Assembly: GCA_025936755.1 (NCBI GenBank)
Contig: JAICSS010000010.1
Span: 19,831 to 83,830 of the forward strand
Direction of reading: 5' to 3'
Length of the DNA stretch: 64,000 bases
Origin: Solirubrobacterales bacterium
GTDB taxonomy: Bacteria > Actinomycetota > Thermoleophilia > Solirubrobacterales > 70-9
Shown: positions 33,139 to 42,394 of the stretch, piece by piece
How positions within the stretch are numbered: position 1 is the stretch's first letter
How the letters are laid out: the number at the start of each line of letters is the position of its first letter
Program-made: the position numbers and the translations under genes
Notes under the pieces: generated by a model
Seen by the model: the letters and a program-made list of their open reading frames with translations, nothing else
Databases searched by the model: none
What the model was told of the DNA's origin: nothing

Positions 33139-33945
33139 ATGGCGAAGGTCGAGGTCGGGGGGCGGGAGTTCCACTATGAGCGGGGAGGCTCGGGGGAGCC
33201 GCTGCTGCTGATCCAGGGGATGAGCGGGACGCATGTGTCGTGGGGGCAGCCGTTCCGGGAGGCGCTGGAAGGGAGCTTCGACGTCGTCGCCTTCGACAAT
33301 CGCGGGATCGGATTGTCGGGGCCGGTCGAGGGGCCGTTCACGATCGTCGAGATGGCCGAGGACACGGTGGGGCTGCTCGAGGAGCTGGAGCTCGGGAGCG
33401 CGCACGTGGTCGGCATCTCGATGGGCGGGATGATCGCCCAGGAGCTGGCCCTGGCCGAGCCGGGACGGCTGCGCTCGCTGACGCTCGGCTGCACCTATTG
33501 CGGCGGGCCCGGTTCGAGGCTGATGCCGAGGGAGAACGTGGAGAAGCTGGCCGCCGGGATGATGTCCGGCGACCGGGACAAGGCCATCCGGGCCAGCTAC
33601 GAAGTCAACCTCTCCCCCTCCTTCCGCGCCGACGAGGACGCCTACGCGGGCTTCCACGAGATGGCGATCTCGGTGCCGGCGAGGAAAGCGACGATCGAAC
33701 TGCAGGCGCAGGCGATCTTCGGTCACGACACCAGCGGCCGCCTCGGCGGGATCTCGGCCCCGACGCTGATCCTCCATGGCACCGCCGACGGCGTCCTCCC
33801 CTTCGCCAACGGCGAGCAGATCGCCTCGCTGCTACCGGGGGCGCGCTTCGAGCCGCTCGCGGACGTCGGCCACATGTTCTGGTGGGAGCAGCCGCAGCGC
33901 TCCGCCGAGCTGATCCGCGAGCACGCGCTCGCGGCGGCCCGCTAG
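33139..33945 (+). CDS. alpha/beta hydrolase
   Basis: 268 residues with the full triad: Ser94 in GISMGG, Asp in HGTADGVLP, and His in VGHMFWWE. The oxyanion loop is LLIQGMSGTHVSW and the DNRGIGLSG strand precedes the lid. This group includes esterases, enol-lactonases and polyketide-type hydrolases; the substrate cannot be told. It stands alone, convergent and end-to-end with the membrane protein gene. Confidence 0.9.
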   Translation: MAKVEVGGREFHYERGGSGEPLLLIQGMSGTHVSWGQPFREALEGSFDVVAFDNRGIGLSGPVEGPFTIVEMAEDTVGLLEELELGSAHVVGISMGGMIAQELALAEPGRLRSLTLGCTYCGGPGSRLMPRENVEKLAAGMMSGDRDKAIRASYEVNLSPSFRADEDAYAGFHEMAISVPARKATIELQAQAIFGHDTSGRLGGISAPTLILHGTADGVLPFANGEQIASLLPGARFEPLADVGHMFWWEQPQRSAELIREHALAAAR

Positions 33946-36165
33946 CTATTCGATCGGTTCTTCGCCGACGATTTCCGGCCGCTTTTCCGGCTTGCACGCC
34001 TTCGGGTCGAGCTTGCCTTCGACCTTGAAGACGTAATCGGGCTGCGGTGAGGCTTTGGTGTCCTTGACGACGAGCTTCGCCGCCGGGTCGTTCTTGACCC
34101 AGGCGAAGACGGGGAACTGGTAGGGGTTGGGGACGCCGGAGTTGTAGGGGCCGGTGTCCTGGGTGTACTGACTCATCACCAGATAGTCATAGTCGCCCTG
34201 GTTGATCAGGGCGCGCAGCTGCTCGCAGGTGGTCGGCAGGCGGTTCGACCCGTGCGGCCCGTGGACGCCGATGTATTCGACGCGGTTGGTCGCGTCGTTG
34301 CCGTAGAAGCCGTACTGGCCGAAGATGATCTGGCTGGAGCCGATGATCCCGATCCGCTGGTCGTGCAGCTTCTGGGTGTAGACGTAGGCTTCCTTCGGGC
34401 CGCCTTCGCCGAGGAACGGGTCGGGGTTGACGTAGTGCTGGTCGGCGTACTGGACCTGCTGGGCGCGCCCCAGCACCACCGCCAGCAGCAGCAGCGCCAC
34501 CGCCCCGCCCGCGACCGCGGCGCGGCTGACGCTCCAGCGCGTCCGCGCCAGCGAGAGCGCCGCCGGCGCCCAGACCAGGCACAGGGTCAGGAAGACCGTG
34601 CCGACGATGTAGGAGGTGAACCAGCGCGGCGTCGTCAGCACCGTGATCGCGAAGACGACGGTGAGGAAGAGCAGCGTCTGCCAGGCCCGCCGGTCGGGCG
34701 CCCGGATCGGCCGCGCCAGCGGCAGCATCGCCATCGCCAGGACCAGTCCCGGCACCAGGTAGCGGGTGTTGGTGAAGAACCCGGTCGGCGACCCCTCCTG
34801 CCCGGCGGCGGTCAGCGGCGTGAAGAGGTAGACCACCGCGGTCAGCAGCGAGGCGACCGCGATCACCCGCAGGACCTTGTTGCGCGAGCGCCAGGCGATG
34901 TAGACGGCGGCGCTTACGGCGAGGATCAGGATCAGCGGCCAGAGCGGCCCGAGGGCGTTGTCGAGCTCGGGGAAGAACCAGCGCCGGTAGATGGTCGGGT
35001 CGGTGAGGTAGTGGGAGACCGAGAAGCGCGGCCGCGGGTCGAGCGGCATCTGATCGGGCTTGGGCAGGTTGAGCGGCCCGAACTTGGTGATCGGGATCGG
35101 ATTGCCCCCGGTCTTGATCGCCGCCCGCAGGTACCAGTAGCCGCCGACGACCAGCATCGGCAGCCCCATCACCCAGGCCGTCGTCCAGCGCCGTCCCCGG
35201 CCGCTGAAGACGATGACGCCGAGCGTGATCGCCACCACCGGCACGAGGAAGGTCGTCTTCACCGAGGCGGCGAGCCCGGCCGCGATCCCGGCCATTATCA
35301 GCGGCCCCTTGTCGAGCAGCGGCGCGTCGCGCTCCGGCGCGTCCTGCACCGCCCCGGCCGCGGGCGCCCGTCGCTGATGGCCGTTGATCAGGAAGGCGGC
35401 GAAGGCGAGCAGGAAGGCCAGGCCCATGATGTCGTTCCGCGCCTCGCCGGGCTGGGTTTCGATCATCACCCCGGAGTCGAGGACGATCGCCGCCGCGACC
35501 AGCGTCGCCGGCCCGACCTTGTAGGGGCGGCCCATGCACCAGGCGGCCAGCAGCCCGATCGGCAGCCAGATCATGTTCTGCAGCGGCGCCAGCCAGTCGC
35601 TCTTGAAGAGGACGATCGTCGAAGCGTTGATCAGCTCGGTGCTGGCGGGGTAGAACCAGGCGGCCAGCCGCAGCGGGTCGGTGTAGTGGAGGTGGACCGT
35701 CGAGTGTTCCTGGGCGATGAACGCCGAGAAGGGCATGTGGTACCAGGTCGTGTCGCCGCCGAACATGCCGAAGTCGAGGCTCGACTGGGTGGGGAAGGTC
35801 CACTCGGCGACGGTCCAGGAGGCGACCCCGAGGGCGATCAGCAGGGCGATGGTCTCGACCCGCGGCGCCGCCACCTCGCGCCCGAGGCCGCCGGCTTTCG
35901 AGCGTCCGAGCGCCGCGGCGCCGAGCCCGACGCCGATGCAGAGGACGACGATCCAGCCGAAGTAGAGGGCACTGAGCGAACCGAGGACCTGGAGGCAGAC
36001 GACGAGCATCGCCACCGCCAGGGTCGCCTCGGCGAGCCGGGCCAGGGCGCCGCTGAATTCGGGCACGATCCAGCGCCGCAGCCAGTAGCCGCCGAGGGCG
36101 AGCGCCGAGACGATCCCGATCAGGGCGAGGCTGCCGGCGATGTAGGAGCCGAAGGAGGGGGCCAC
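33946..36165 (-). CDS. large polytopic membrane protein, GT-C/PMT-like
   Basis: 739 residues with about twelve membrane segments over residues 8-560 and an exported C-terminal domain of about 160 residues (ending EKRPEIVGEEPIE). GDTTWYHMPFSAFIA in the first outer loop and RYLVPGLVLAMA in a late segment recall the acidic loop and overall plan of lipid-linked sugar glycosyltransferases of the GT-C class. The GTG start at 36165 lies 13 bases after the msrA stop, so the two may be co-transcribed. Acceptor unknown. Confidence 0.78.
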   Translation of the reverse strand: MAPSFGSYIAGSLALIGIVSALALGGYWLRRWIVPEFSGALARLAEATLAVAMLVVCLQVLGSLSALYFGWIVVLCIGVGLGAAALGRSKAGGLGREVAAPRVETIALLIALGVASWTVAEWTFPTQSSLDFGMFGGDTTWYHMPFSAFIAQEHSTVHLHYTDPLRLAAWFYPASTELINASTIVLFKSDWLAPLQNMIWLPIGLLAAWCMGRPYKVGPATLVAAAIVLDSGVMIETQPGEARNDIMGLAFLLAFAAFLINGHQRRAPAAGAVQDAPERDAPLLDKGPLIMAGIAAGLAASVKTTFLVPVVAITLGVIVFSGRGRRWTTAWVMGLPMLVVGGYWYLRAAIKTGGNPIPITKFGPLNLPKPDQMPLDPRPRFSVSHYLTDPTIYRRWFFPELDNALGPLWPLILILAVSAAVYIAWRSRNKVLRVIAVASLLTAVVYLFTPLTAAGQEGSPTGFFTNTRYLVPGLVLAMAMLPLARPIRAPDRRAWQTLLFLTVVFAITVLTTPRWFTSYIVGTVFLTLCLVWAPAALSLARTRWSVSRAAVAGGAVALLLLAVVLGRAQQVQYADQHYVNPDPFLGEGGPKEAYVYTQKLHDQRIGIIGSSQIIFGQYGFYGNDATNRVEYIGVHGPHGSNRLPTTCEQLRALINQGDYDYLVMSQYTQDTGPYNSGVPNPYQFPVFAWVKNDPAAKLVVKDTKASPQPDYVFKVEGKLDPKACKPEKRPEIVGEEPIE

Positions 36166-36178
36166 GGAGGCCCGGATG

Positions 36179-36874
36179 CTATTCGGCGCGCCCCCCGGGC
36201 ACCGCCGCGGTCGGGATGCTGCAGGCGACGCCGGTGCCTTTCAGCCCGCAGTAGCCGTTGGGGACCTTGTGCAGGTACTGCTGGTGGTAGTCCTCGGCGT
36301 AGTAGAAGGGCCCGGCGGGCTCGATCTCGGTCGTGACCTCCTCCCGGCCGGCCTCGCGCAGGGACCGCCCGTAGGCCTCGCGCGCCATCTCCGCCGTCGC
36401 CTTCTGGGCGTCGTCGACGAAGTAGATCCCCGAGCGGTACTGGGTGCCGACGTCGTTGCCCTGGCGCATCCCCTGGGTCGGGTCGTGCTCCTCGAAGAAG
36501 ACCTTCAGCAGGTCGGCGTAGGAGACCAGCCGCGGGTCGAAGGCGACCATCACCGCCTCCGCGTGCCCCGTCTTCGCCGAGCAGACCTCCTCGTAGGTGG
36601 GGTTCGGCGTCGTCCCGTCGATGTAGCCGACCGCCGTCGTGTAGACGCCGTCCAGCTCCCAGAACAACCGCTCCGCGCCCCAGAAGCAGCCGAGCGCGAA
36701 GTAGGCGACCTCGACCCCCTCCGGGAAGGGCGGCTCGAGCGGCGTGCCGAGAACCGCGTGGGCGGCGGGCACCTCGAAGGCGCGCTCGCTGCGTCCCGGC
36801 AGCGCCTCCTCCCGGCTGACCATCCTGGTCTTCTCCGGGTGCATCATCGTCATCAGCTTTCCGAGTCTGTTCAT
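36179..36874 (-). CDS. msrA: peptide-methionine (S)-S-oxide reductase MsrA
   Basis: 231 residues. The active site is GCFWG (Cys63), followed by the conserved [19 protein letters not shown] and [11 protein letters not shown] segments of MsrA, which reduces methionine-S-sulfoxide in proteins using thioredoxin. The N-terminus is about 40 residues longer than minimal MsrA; in-frame ATGs at 36853, 36847 and 36844 are alternatives, and I kept 36874. Two other redox-defence genes (peroxiredoxin, trxB) occur later in the window. Confidence 0.95.
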   Translation of the reverse strand: MNRLGKLMTMMHPEKTRMVSREEALPGRSERAFEVPAAHAVLGTPLEPPFPEGVEVAYFALGCFWGAERLFWELDGVYTTAVGYIDGTTPNPTYEEVCSAKTGHAEAVMVAFDPRLVSYADLLKVFFEEHDPTQGMRQGNDVGTQYRSGIYFVDDAQKATAEMAREAYGRSLREAGREEVTTEIEPAGPFYYAEDYHQQYLHKVPNGYCGLKGTGVACSIPTAAVPGGRAE

Positions 36875-36924
36875 CTGAGCCCGTTTCTCCTGGTGGCCGC
36901 CTCTCTAGAAGGTAGCGTCTGCGC

Positions 36925-37197
36925 ATGGCCTGCTTGGTGGTCCTGCTCGCTTTCCTCTCGCCCCGGCTGGCGCTGTTCGCGATCTTCCTCTTCTCCGACC
37001 TGTTGAGCCGCGCCTTCGACAGCTGGTTCGTCCCCCTGCTCGGGTTCTTCCTGCTGCCCTGGACGACGCTCGCCTACGCGGTGATGTGGTCGGCCAGCAC
37101 CAACCGGGTCGCCGGCTTCGAGTGGTTCATCGTCATCCTCGCCTTCCTCTTCGACCTCGGCTCCTACGCGAGCCGCGGCCGGGCGCGCCGGAGCTGA
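36925..37197 (+). CDS. small membrane protein, 90 aa
   Basis: Three hydrophobic segments with short loops (LSRAFDSWF, TNRVAGFEW) and a basic C-terminal tail. Proteins of this size and pattern are common in actinobacteria without known function. Divergent from msrA with a 50-base gap and convergent with the 96-aa gene. Confidence 0.7.
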   Translation: MACLVVLLAFLSPRLALFAIFLFSDLLSRAFDSWFVPLLGFFLLPWTTLAYAVMWSASTNRVAGFEWFIVILAFLFDLGSYASRGRARRS

Positions 37198-37205
37198 ACC
37201 GGGAG

Positions 37206-37496
37206 TTACTGCTCGACCGGGTAGGCGAGGCGGATCTGGCGCTTGGAGAGGACGAGGAACGAGACCTGGGTCACGCCCCCGTCCGCCAGAGAGGTGACCT
37301 TTGCGTTGGTCAGCGGCACGAATTCGAACTCGCCGCGGTTGAGCGAGTCCGAGAACCGGCTCTGGTAGCCGGCCGGGGGCAAGGTCAGATCGCCCTCGAT
37401 CAGCTGGCGGTCGGTTTCGAACACGGCACGCTCGACCCGGCGCCGCTCGCGCGACTCCGTCGGATCGTCCACCTGGCTGCCGAATAGCTCTTCCAT
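37206..37496 (-). CDS. conserved hypothetical protein, 96 aa
   Basis: A soluble protein with strands such as RQLIEGDLTLPP, FEFVPLTNAKVTSL and VSFLVLSKRQIRLAYP, suggesting a small beta-barrel. AGAAGG lies six bases before the ATG. No named family is recognised. It is upstream of, but not overlapping, any same-strand gene. Confidence 0.65.
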   Translation of the reverse strand: MEELFGSQVDDPTESRERRRVERAVFETDRQLIEGDLTLPPAGYQSRFSDSLNRGEFEFVPLTNAKVTSLADGGVTQVSFLVLSKRQIRLAYPVEQ

Positions 37497-37542
37497 CTAG
37501 AACCTTCTCGGTTCGTTCGGGGAAGAACTTGACTACTGATGC

Positions 37543-37920
37543 CTACTGCGCCGCGTGTTCGGCAGCTTTGTCGCGCGCTTCGGCCTTCTCCTCCAGCGTC
37601 ATCGCACCGGGGTGGCCGTCGCCGGGCCAGGGTGAGAGGACCATCAGCAGTCGTGCGTCGGAGCGGGCGACGACGGTCCGCCGCTCGCCGGGCTCGAATT
37701 CGAAGAGGTGGCCGGCGCCGGCGGAGTCGGAGCCGCCGTCGGCGCCGACGTCGACCTCGCCTTCGACGACGATCACCCGCGCCCGCTCGTGCACCTCGTG
37801 CTCCTGCAGCTCCTCCCCCGCCGGCAGGTGCAAGAGGATCGTCCGCGCGTCGTCAGCCGAAGCGAGGATCCGCGGCTGATGCGCCTCGACCTCGACCGTC
37901 TTCAGATCCCAACTCTCCAT
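37543..37920 (-). CDS. cupin-domain protein
   Basis: 125 residues forming a single cupin barrel: LHLPAGEELQEHEVHERARV resembles cupin motif 1 with His ligands, and LFEFEPGERRTVVARSDARL motif 2. ATG 37920 is chosen because AGGAGG is placed six bases upstream. Such small cupins bind metal and act as sensors or isomerases; no partner is adjacent. Confidence 0.8.
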   Translation of the reverse strand: MESWDLKTVEVEAHQPRILASADDARTILLHLPAGEELQEHEVHERARVIVVEGEVDVGADGGSDSAGAGHLFEFEPGERRTVVARSDARLLMVLSPWPGDGHPGAMTLEEKAEARDKAAEHAAQ

Positions 37921-37992
37921 CTGCAACCTCCTTACCCGGGGACGTCTGCGCATTTCCCTACCCGGCGGTCGACGTTCCTCAACCGTCGTGCA

Positions 37993-38066
37993 TCGGGGTG
38001 CCCGGATTCGAACCGGGGACCTCCGCCACCCAAAGGCGGCGCGCTACCAGGCTGCGCCACACCCCG
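37993..38066 (-). tRNA. tRNA-Pro (TGG)
   Basis: Minus-strand cloverleaf: acceptor CGGGGTG with CACCCCG, D arm GCGC/GCGC, anticodon stem CCGCC/GGCGG with loop TTTGGGT (anticodon TGG), and T arm CCCGG/CCGGG with TTCGAAT. Discriminator A; CCA is not encoded. Confidence 0.97.
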
Positions 38067-38094
38067 TCTGAGGCAAGTGTAGGTTCTGGGGGCG

Positions 38095-39378
38095 ATGGCG
38101 GAGGTGCTTCCTTTCAGGGCGCTGCACTACGACCTCGGGAAGGTCGGCTCGCTGGACGCCGTCGCGGCGCCTCCCTATGACGTGATCGACGCGGGGCAGC
38201 GCCGGGCGCTGCTGGAGCGCTCGCCCTACAACGCGGTCGCGATCGACCTGCCGAAACCGTTCGACCCCGCCGACCCGGACAGCAATCCCAGCGGCGATCC
38301 CTATGCGGAGGCGGCGGCGCGGATCGAGAGCTGGCGCTCCGACGGCGCCCTTATCCAGGACGAGGAGCCCTCGTTGTGGGCGCTGACCCAGGACTACGTC
38401 GCCCCCGACGGCAACCGCTACAGCCGCAACGGGATCCTCGCCCGGGTGCGGGTCGAGGACTACGAGAGCGGCACCGTCCGCCCCCACGAGCGCACTCACC
38501 CCGGCCCCCTGCTCGACCGGCTCGAGCTGACGCGCGCCACCGGCTACAACCTCTCCTCCATCTTCTCCCTCAGCACCGAGGACGCCTGGCCGCTGGTCGC
38601 GCCGGCGCTCCCGGACCAGCCCTGGGGCGAAGCGCGCGACGAAGACGGCACCGTCAACCGGCTCTGGAAGGTCGAGGATCCCGCCGTTCACGCAGCGGTG
38701 AGCGAGTGCCTCGCCTCCGCCCAGCTGCTGATCGCCGACGGCCACCACCGCTACGAGACCGCCCGCGCCTTCCGCGACGAGGTCGGCGGCGAGGGACCGC
38801 ACGACTACACGCTGATGTCGCTGACCGGGCTCGACGACCCCGGCCTCCTCGTCTTCCCCACCCACCGCCTCCTCTCCGGCTTCGCCGACAACCCGGAGCG
38901 ACAGCAGCGGCTCGGCAACGGGCTGCGCGAGCTCTTCGACGTCACCGAGGTCGCCCGCGAGGAGATCGATCCGGCGAGCGAGGACGGCGTCGGCGTCTTC
39001 GGCCTCTACGACTCCTTCCACAAGCGCGCCTTCCGGCTGCGGCTCAAGGACCCCGGCGAGGTCGACCGCCGCCTGGAGGGCAAGCCCGAGGCCTACCGCC
39101 GGCTCGACTCGGCGATCCTCGAGACGCTGGTGCTGAAGGGCCTGACGGGAATGAGCGACCACGACATCGACGAGCGCGACGGCCTCGAATACGCGAAGAG
39201 CGTCGACGCCGCCCTGGCGATGGTCGACGAGGGCGACTACGACGTCGCCTTCATCCAGCGGGGCGTCCCGGTCGAGCAGGTGAAGGACATCTGCAACACC
39301 GACGCGGTGATGCCGCCGAAGTCGACCTTCTTCTTCCCCAAGGTGATGACCGGGTACGCCTTCAACCCGGTGCGCTGA
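38095..39378 (+). CDS. DUF1015 family protein
   Basis: 427 residues, full length for the family. Hallmarks are FRALHYD near the start, VAAPPYDVID, RPHERTHPGPLLDRL, LLIADGHHRYETARAF and MPPKSTFFFPKVMTGYAFNP at the end. The family is widespread and conserved but its reaction is not settled as far as I know. It heads an operon: the adenosyltransferase gene begins one base after its stop. GC-rich and housekeeping-like. Confidence 0.92.
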   Translation: MAEVLPFRALHYDLGKVGSLDAVAAPPYDVIDAGQRRALLERSPYNAVAIDLPKPFDPADPDSNPSGDPYAEAAARIESWRSDGALIQDEEPSLWALTQDYVAPDGNRYSRNGILARVRVEDYESGTVRPHERTHPGPLLDRLELTRATGYNLSSIFSLSTEDAWPLVAPALPDQPWGEARDEDGTVNRLWKVEDPAVHAAVSECLASAQLLIADGHHRYETARAFRDEVGGEGPHDYTLMSLTGLDDPGLLVFPTHRLLSGFADNPERQQRLGNGLRELFDVTEVAREEIDPASEDGVGVFGLYDSFHKRAFRLRLKDPGEVDRRLEGKPEAYRRLDSAILETLVLKGLTGMSDHDIDERDGLEYAKSVDAALAMVDEGDYDVAFIQRGVPVEQVKDICNTDAVMPPKSTFFFPKVMTGYAFNPVR

Positions 39379-39379
39379 C

Positions 39380-39946
39380 GTGGTCAAGATCTACACCAAG
39401 AAGGGCGACGACGGGACCACCTCCCTCTGGTACGGCGGCCGCGTCCCCAAGCACCACGGCCGCACCGACGCCTACGGCACCCTCGACGAGGCCTGCTCGC
39501 AGCTCGGCCTGGCCCGCGCCCTCTGCGGGCCCGAGCAGGCCGAGCTGGCCGCCGACCTCCTTCGCCTCCAGGACGACATCTTCGTCGCCGGCGCCGAGCT
39601 GGCGACCGCGCCGGAGGCGGCCGGGCGGCTCGAAGACGGCGTCAGCCGCACCACCGAGGGGATGGTGGGCGAGCTGGAGGAGCTGATCGACCGCTACATG
39701 GCGCGGGTCGAGCTGCCGCCGAAGTTCGTCATACCGGGCGGCAACCAGCTCTCCGCCGCGCTCGACGTCGCCCGCACCGTCGTCCGCCGCGCCGAGCGCC
39801 GGATCTCCGAACTGAACGAAGCCGGCGAGATCGAGGGAGAGACCGTGATCCACTTCGTCAACCGCGCCTCCGATGCCGTCTACGCGATGGCCCGCTTCGC
39901 CGACGTCGACGACCCCGCCCTGTTCGAGGGCCGCGGCAAGGGCTGA
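39380..39946 (+). CDS. pduO: cob(I)alamin adenosyltransferase, PduO type
   Basis: 188 residues. KIYTKKGDDGTTSLWYGGRV is the ATP-binding N-terminus and GRTDAYGTLDEACSQLGLAR, RTVVRRAERR and HFVNRASDAVYAMAR complete the PduO-type signature. It makes adenosylcobalamin from cob(I)alamin and ATP. Start GTG 39380 is one base after the DUF1015 stop. No cobalamin synthesis genes are adjacent; a B12-dependent mutase elsewhere is implied. Confidence 0.93.
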   Translation: MVKIYTKKGDDGTTSLWYGGRVPKHHGRTDAYGTLDEACSQLGLARALCGPEQAELAADLLRLQDDIFVAGAELATAPEAAGRLEDGVSRTTEGMVGELEELIDRYMARVELPPKFVIPGGNQLSAALDVARTVVRRAERRISELNEAGEIEGETVIHFVNRASDAVYAMARFADVDDPALFEGRGKG

Positions 39947-39948
39947 AC

Positions 39949-40347
39949 GTGCGGATCGTCGCCCGCCGGGTCGAGGGCTACGCCCACGACGTCGAGCTCG
40001 ACGGCAAGCACGACCTGCGGGTCGACGAGCCGGCGGAGGCCGGCGGCGCCGACAGCGGCCCCCGCCCGACCGAGCTGCTCGGCGCCAGCCTCGCCGGCTG
40101 CATCGCGATCACGGTCGAGATGTACGCCGCCCGCAAGGACTGGGACGTCGGCAAGGTCGAGGTAGACGTCGAGATCGGCTACGAGGGGCCGGTGCCGGCG
40201 AGCTTCGAGGTCGGGGTGAAGCTGCCCGGGACCCGGGACGAGGAGCAGCGGCGCCGGCTGCTGGTGGTCGCCGGCAAATGCCCCGTCCACAAGGTCCTCG
40301 CCGGCGAGGCCCATGTCAACGTGACCGAGCGGCTGGAGGCCGCCTGA
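39949..40347 (+). CDS. OsmC family protein
   Basis: 132 residues of the OsmC/Ohr fold: GPRPTELLGASLAGCIAITV carries the first catalytic Cys and VVAGKCPVHKVL the second. These proteins reduce organic hydroperoxides with a dithiol. The GTG start follows the adenosyltransferase stop by two bases, and its own stop overlaps the next gene (TGATG), so it is within one operon. Confidence 0.9.
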   Translation: MRIVARRVEGYAHDVELDGKHDLRVDEPAEAGGADSGPRPTELLGASLAGCIAITVEMYAARKDWDVGKVEVDVEIGYEGPVPASFEVGVKLPGTRDEEQRRRLLVVAGKCPVHKVLAGEAHVNVTERLEAA

Positions 40348-41159
40348 TGGACCTCGGCCTGGCCGGACGCGCCTGCGTCGTCACCGGAGCGAGCAGCGGC
40401 ATCGGCCGCGAGACCGCCCTGCAGCTCTGCGCCGAGGGGGCGAAGGTCCTGCTCGTCGCCCGCGGCGAAGAGCGGCTGGCAGCCGTGACCGGGGAGGCGG
40501 CTCGGGCGGCGGAACCGGCGAGGGGCGCTGCAGCCGCGCTCGCGCTCGACGTCACCGCGGAGGACGCGGGCGAGCGGATGGTCGCCGCCTGCGAGGAGCG
40601 CTTCGGCTCCCTCGACGTCCTCGTCAACAACGCCGGCGCCGCCAGGTGGCGCGACCTCGACGACGTCCCCGACGAGGACTGGCGCGCCCAGTACGAGCTC
40701 AACGTGATGGCGCCGCTGCGGGCGATGCGGGCGGCGATCCCGCCGATGGCCGAGCGCGGCTGGGGCCGGGTCGTCAACGTCTGCTCGACCGCGGGCAAGC
40801 GCCCCTCGGCGGCGATGGCGGAGTACTCGGTCGCGAAGGCGGCCGAGCTCTCGCTCTCGCGCCTCTTCGCCGACCGCTACGCGAAGACCGGCGTCCTCGT
40901 CAACGCCGTCGCCCCCGGCCCGGTCGAGGCGGAGATGTGGATGGAGCCCGGCGGCCTGCTCGACCAGTCGATGCAGATCTCCGGCGCCGAGAGCCGAAAG
41001 GAGGCTTTGGCCGAAGCCGGCTCCAAGCGCCCGATCGGCCGCCTCGCCCAGCCCGAGGAGATCGCCGCGACGATCGTCTTCCTCTGCTCCGAGCGCGCCT
41101 CCTACGTGGCCGGCGCCGCCTGGTCCGTGGACGGCGGCACCGTCCAGGTGATCATCTGA
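40347..41159 (+). CDS. short-chain dehydrogenase/reductase (FabG-like)
   Basis: 270 residues, classical SDR: VVTGASSGIGRETA, NNAG (VNNAGAARW), VNVCSTAGKRPS with the catalytic Ser and YSVAKAA (YxxxK). The C-terminal SERASYVAGAAWSVDGGTVQ is the usual FabG-like end. ATG 40347 overlaps the OsmC stop by one base. Substrate unknown; probably a 3-oxoacyl or alcohol reductase. Confidence 0.9.
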   Translation: MDLGLAGRACVVTGASSGIGRETALQLCAEGAKVLLVARGEERLAAVTGEAARAAEPARGAAAALALDVTAEDAGERMVAACEERFGSLDVLVNNAGAARWRDLDDVPDEDWRAQYELNVMAPLRAMRAAIPPMAERGWGRVVNVCSTAGKRPSAAMAEYSVAKAAELSLSRLFADRYAKTGVLVNAVAPGPVEAEMWMEPGGLLDQSMQISGAESRKEALAEAGSKRPIGRLAQPEEIAATIVFLCSERASYVAGAAWSVDGGTVQVII

Positions 41160-41182
41160 TCGGCGGCTCGGTAGAGGCGGCC

Positions 41183-41659
41183 GTGCTCCTGCCCCTCTAC
41201 GGCTGGCCGGACGACCCCGGTCTCGTCTTCACCGAGCGCCGCGCTGACCTGCGGCGCCACGCCGGCGAGATCTCCTTCCCCGGCGGCCGCCGCGACGAGG
41301 GCGACGCCGACCTGCGGGCGACGGCGCTGCGCGAGGCCGAGGAGGAGATCGGCCTCGACCCCGCCCAGGTCGAGGCGGGGGAGGCGCTGCCGGCGATCAA
41401 GACCTTCGTCACCAACTACGTCGTCCACCCCTTCGTCGGCTATGTCCCCCACCCCGGCGAGCTGGACCTGCGGCCGAACCCGACCGAGGTCGAGACCGTC
41501 CTCACCTTCTCGCTCGAGCTGTTGCGCGAGGGCTACGAGATGCGGCGCCTGGTCCGGCGCGGCGTTCCCATCCACACCCCGACCTACGAGGTCGAAGGGC
41601 AGCTGATCTGGGGAGCCACCGCCCGGATCCTGGCCGATTTGCTGGAGCGACTCGACTAG
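41183..41659 (+). CDS. NUDIX hydrolase, CoA pyrophosphatase-like
   Basis: 158 residues from GTG 41183, which has GAGG five bases before it; homology to the family starts a few residues earlier (EAAVLLPLY), so an unusual upstream start such as CTG 41156 is possible. FTERRADLRRHAGEISFPGG fits the CoA-pyrophosphatase signature that precedes the NUDIX helix, and ALREAEEEIGL gives the metal-binding REUxEExGU part. Such enzymes hydrolyse CoA or its esters to phosphopantetheine. Last gene of the DUF1015 operon; its stop overlaps the convergent peroxiredoxin stop. Confidence 0.85.
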   Translation: MLLPLYGWPDDPGLVFTERRADLRRHAGEISFPGGRRDEGDADLRATALREAEEEIGLDPAQVEAGEALPAIKTFVTNYVVHPFVGYVPHPGELDLRPNPTEVETVLTFSLELLREGYEMRRLVRRGVPIHTPTYEVEGQLIWGATARILADLLERLD

Positions 41660-42327
41660 CTGGCGGACTTCTCCGGCTGCGGAACTATCCGGATGTATGG
41701 CTTCGGCGACTCCCAGCCCTCGGGCCAGAGCTCTTTCGCCTCGTCCTCTTTGACCGAGCCGGAGATGATCACGTCGTCGCCCTGCTGCCACTGGGCCGGC
41801 GTCGCGACTTTATGGTTTTCGGTCAGCTGCAGCGAGTCGATCACCCGCAGCACCTCGTCGAAGTTGCGACCGGTGGTCATCGGGTAGACGAGGATGAGCT
41901 TGATCTTCTTGTCGGGGCCGATGACGAAGACATTGCGAACCGTCTGGTTGTCGGCCGGGGTGCGCTCGCCGGCGTCCCCGGAGACGTCGGCCGCGAGCAT
42001 CCCATAGGCCTTCGCGATCGAGAGGTCGGCGTCGCTGATGATCGGGTACTCGACCTTCGCGCCCTGCGTCTCCTCGATGTCGTTCGCCCACTCCTCGTGC
42101 CTGTCGAGCGGGTCGATCGAGAGACCGGCGATCTTGACGCCGCGCTTCTCGAACTCCGGCTCGATCCGCGCCATGTAGCCGAGCTCGGTCGTGCAGACCG
42201 GGGTGAAGTCCTTGGGGTGGGAGAACAGGACCGTCCACGAACCCTCGATCCAGTCGTGGAACTGGATCCGGCCCTGGGTGGTATCGGCCTCGAAATCGGG
42301 TGCTACGTCACCGAGCTGTAGAGCCAT
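41656..42327 (-). CDS. peroxiredoxin, 1-Cys (Prx6) type
   Basis: 223 residues. FSHPKDFTPVCTTELG contains the peroxidatic Cys in PVCTTE; the long C-terminal arm (TTGRNFDEVLRVIDSLQLTE, then a tail to residue 223) is typical of Prx6/AhpC2 proteins, and no resolving Cys is seen. It reduces hydrogen peroxide and organic peroxides in the cytoplasm. It converges on the NUDIX gene with a CTAG stop overlap. Confidence 0.94.
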   Translation of the reverse strand: MALQLGDVAPDFEADTTQGRIQFHDWIEGSWTVLFSHPKDFTPVCTTELGYMARIEPEFEKRGVKIAGLSIDPLDRHEEWANDIEETQGAKVEYPIISDADLSIAKAYGMLAADVSGDAGERTPADNQTVRNVFVIGPDKKIKLILVYPMTTGRNFDEVLRVIDSLQLTENHKVATPAQWQQGDDVIISGSVKEDEAKELWPEGWESPKPYIRIVPQPEKSAS

Positions 42328-42394
42328 TTGCCCCGCTCCTCTCGCGCTTTCTCGTCATTTACCTAAATCCTTATCGGAGTTTAGCTATTTGCAG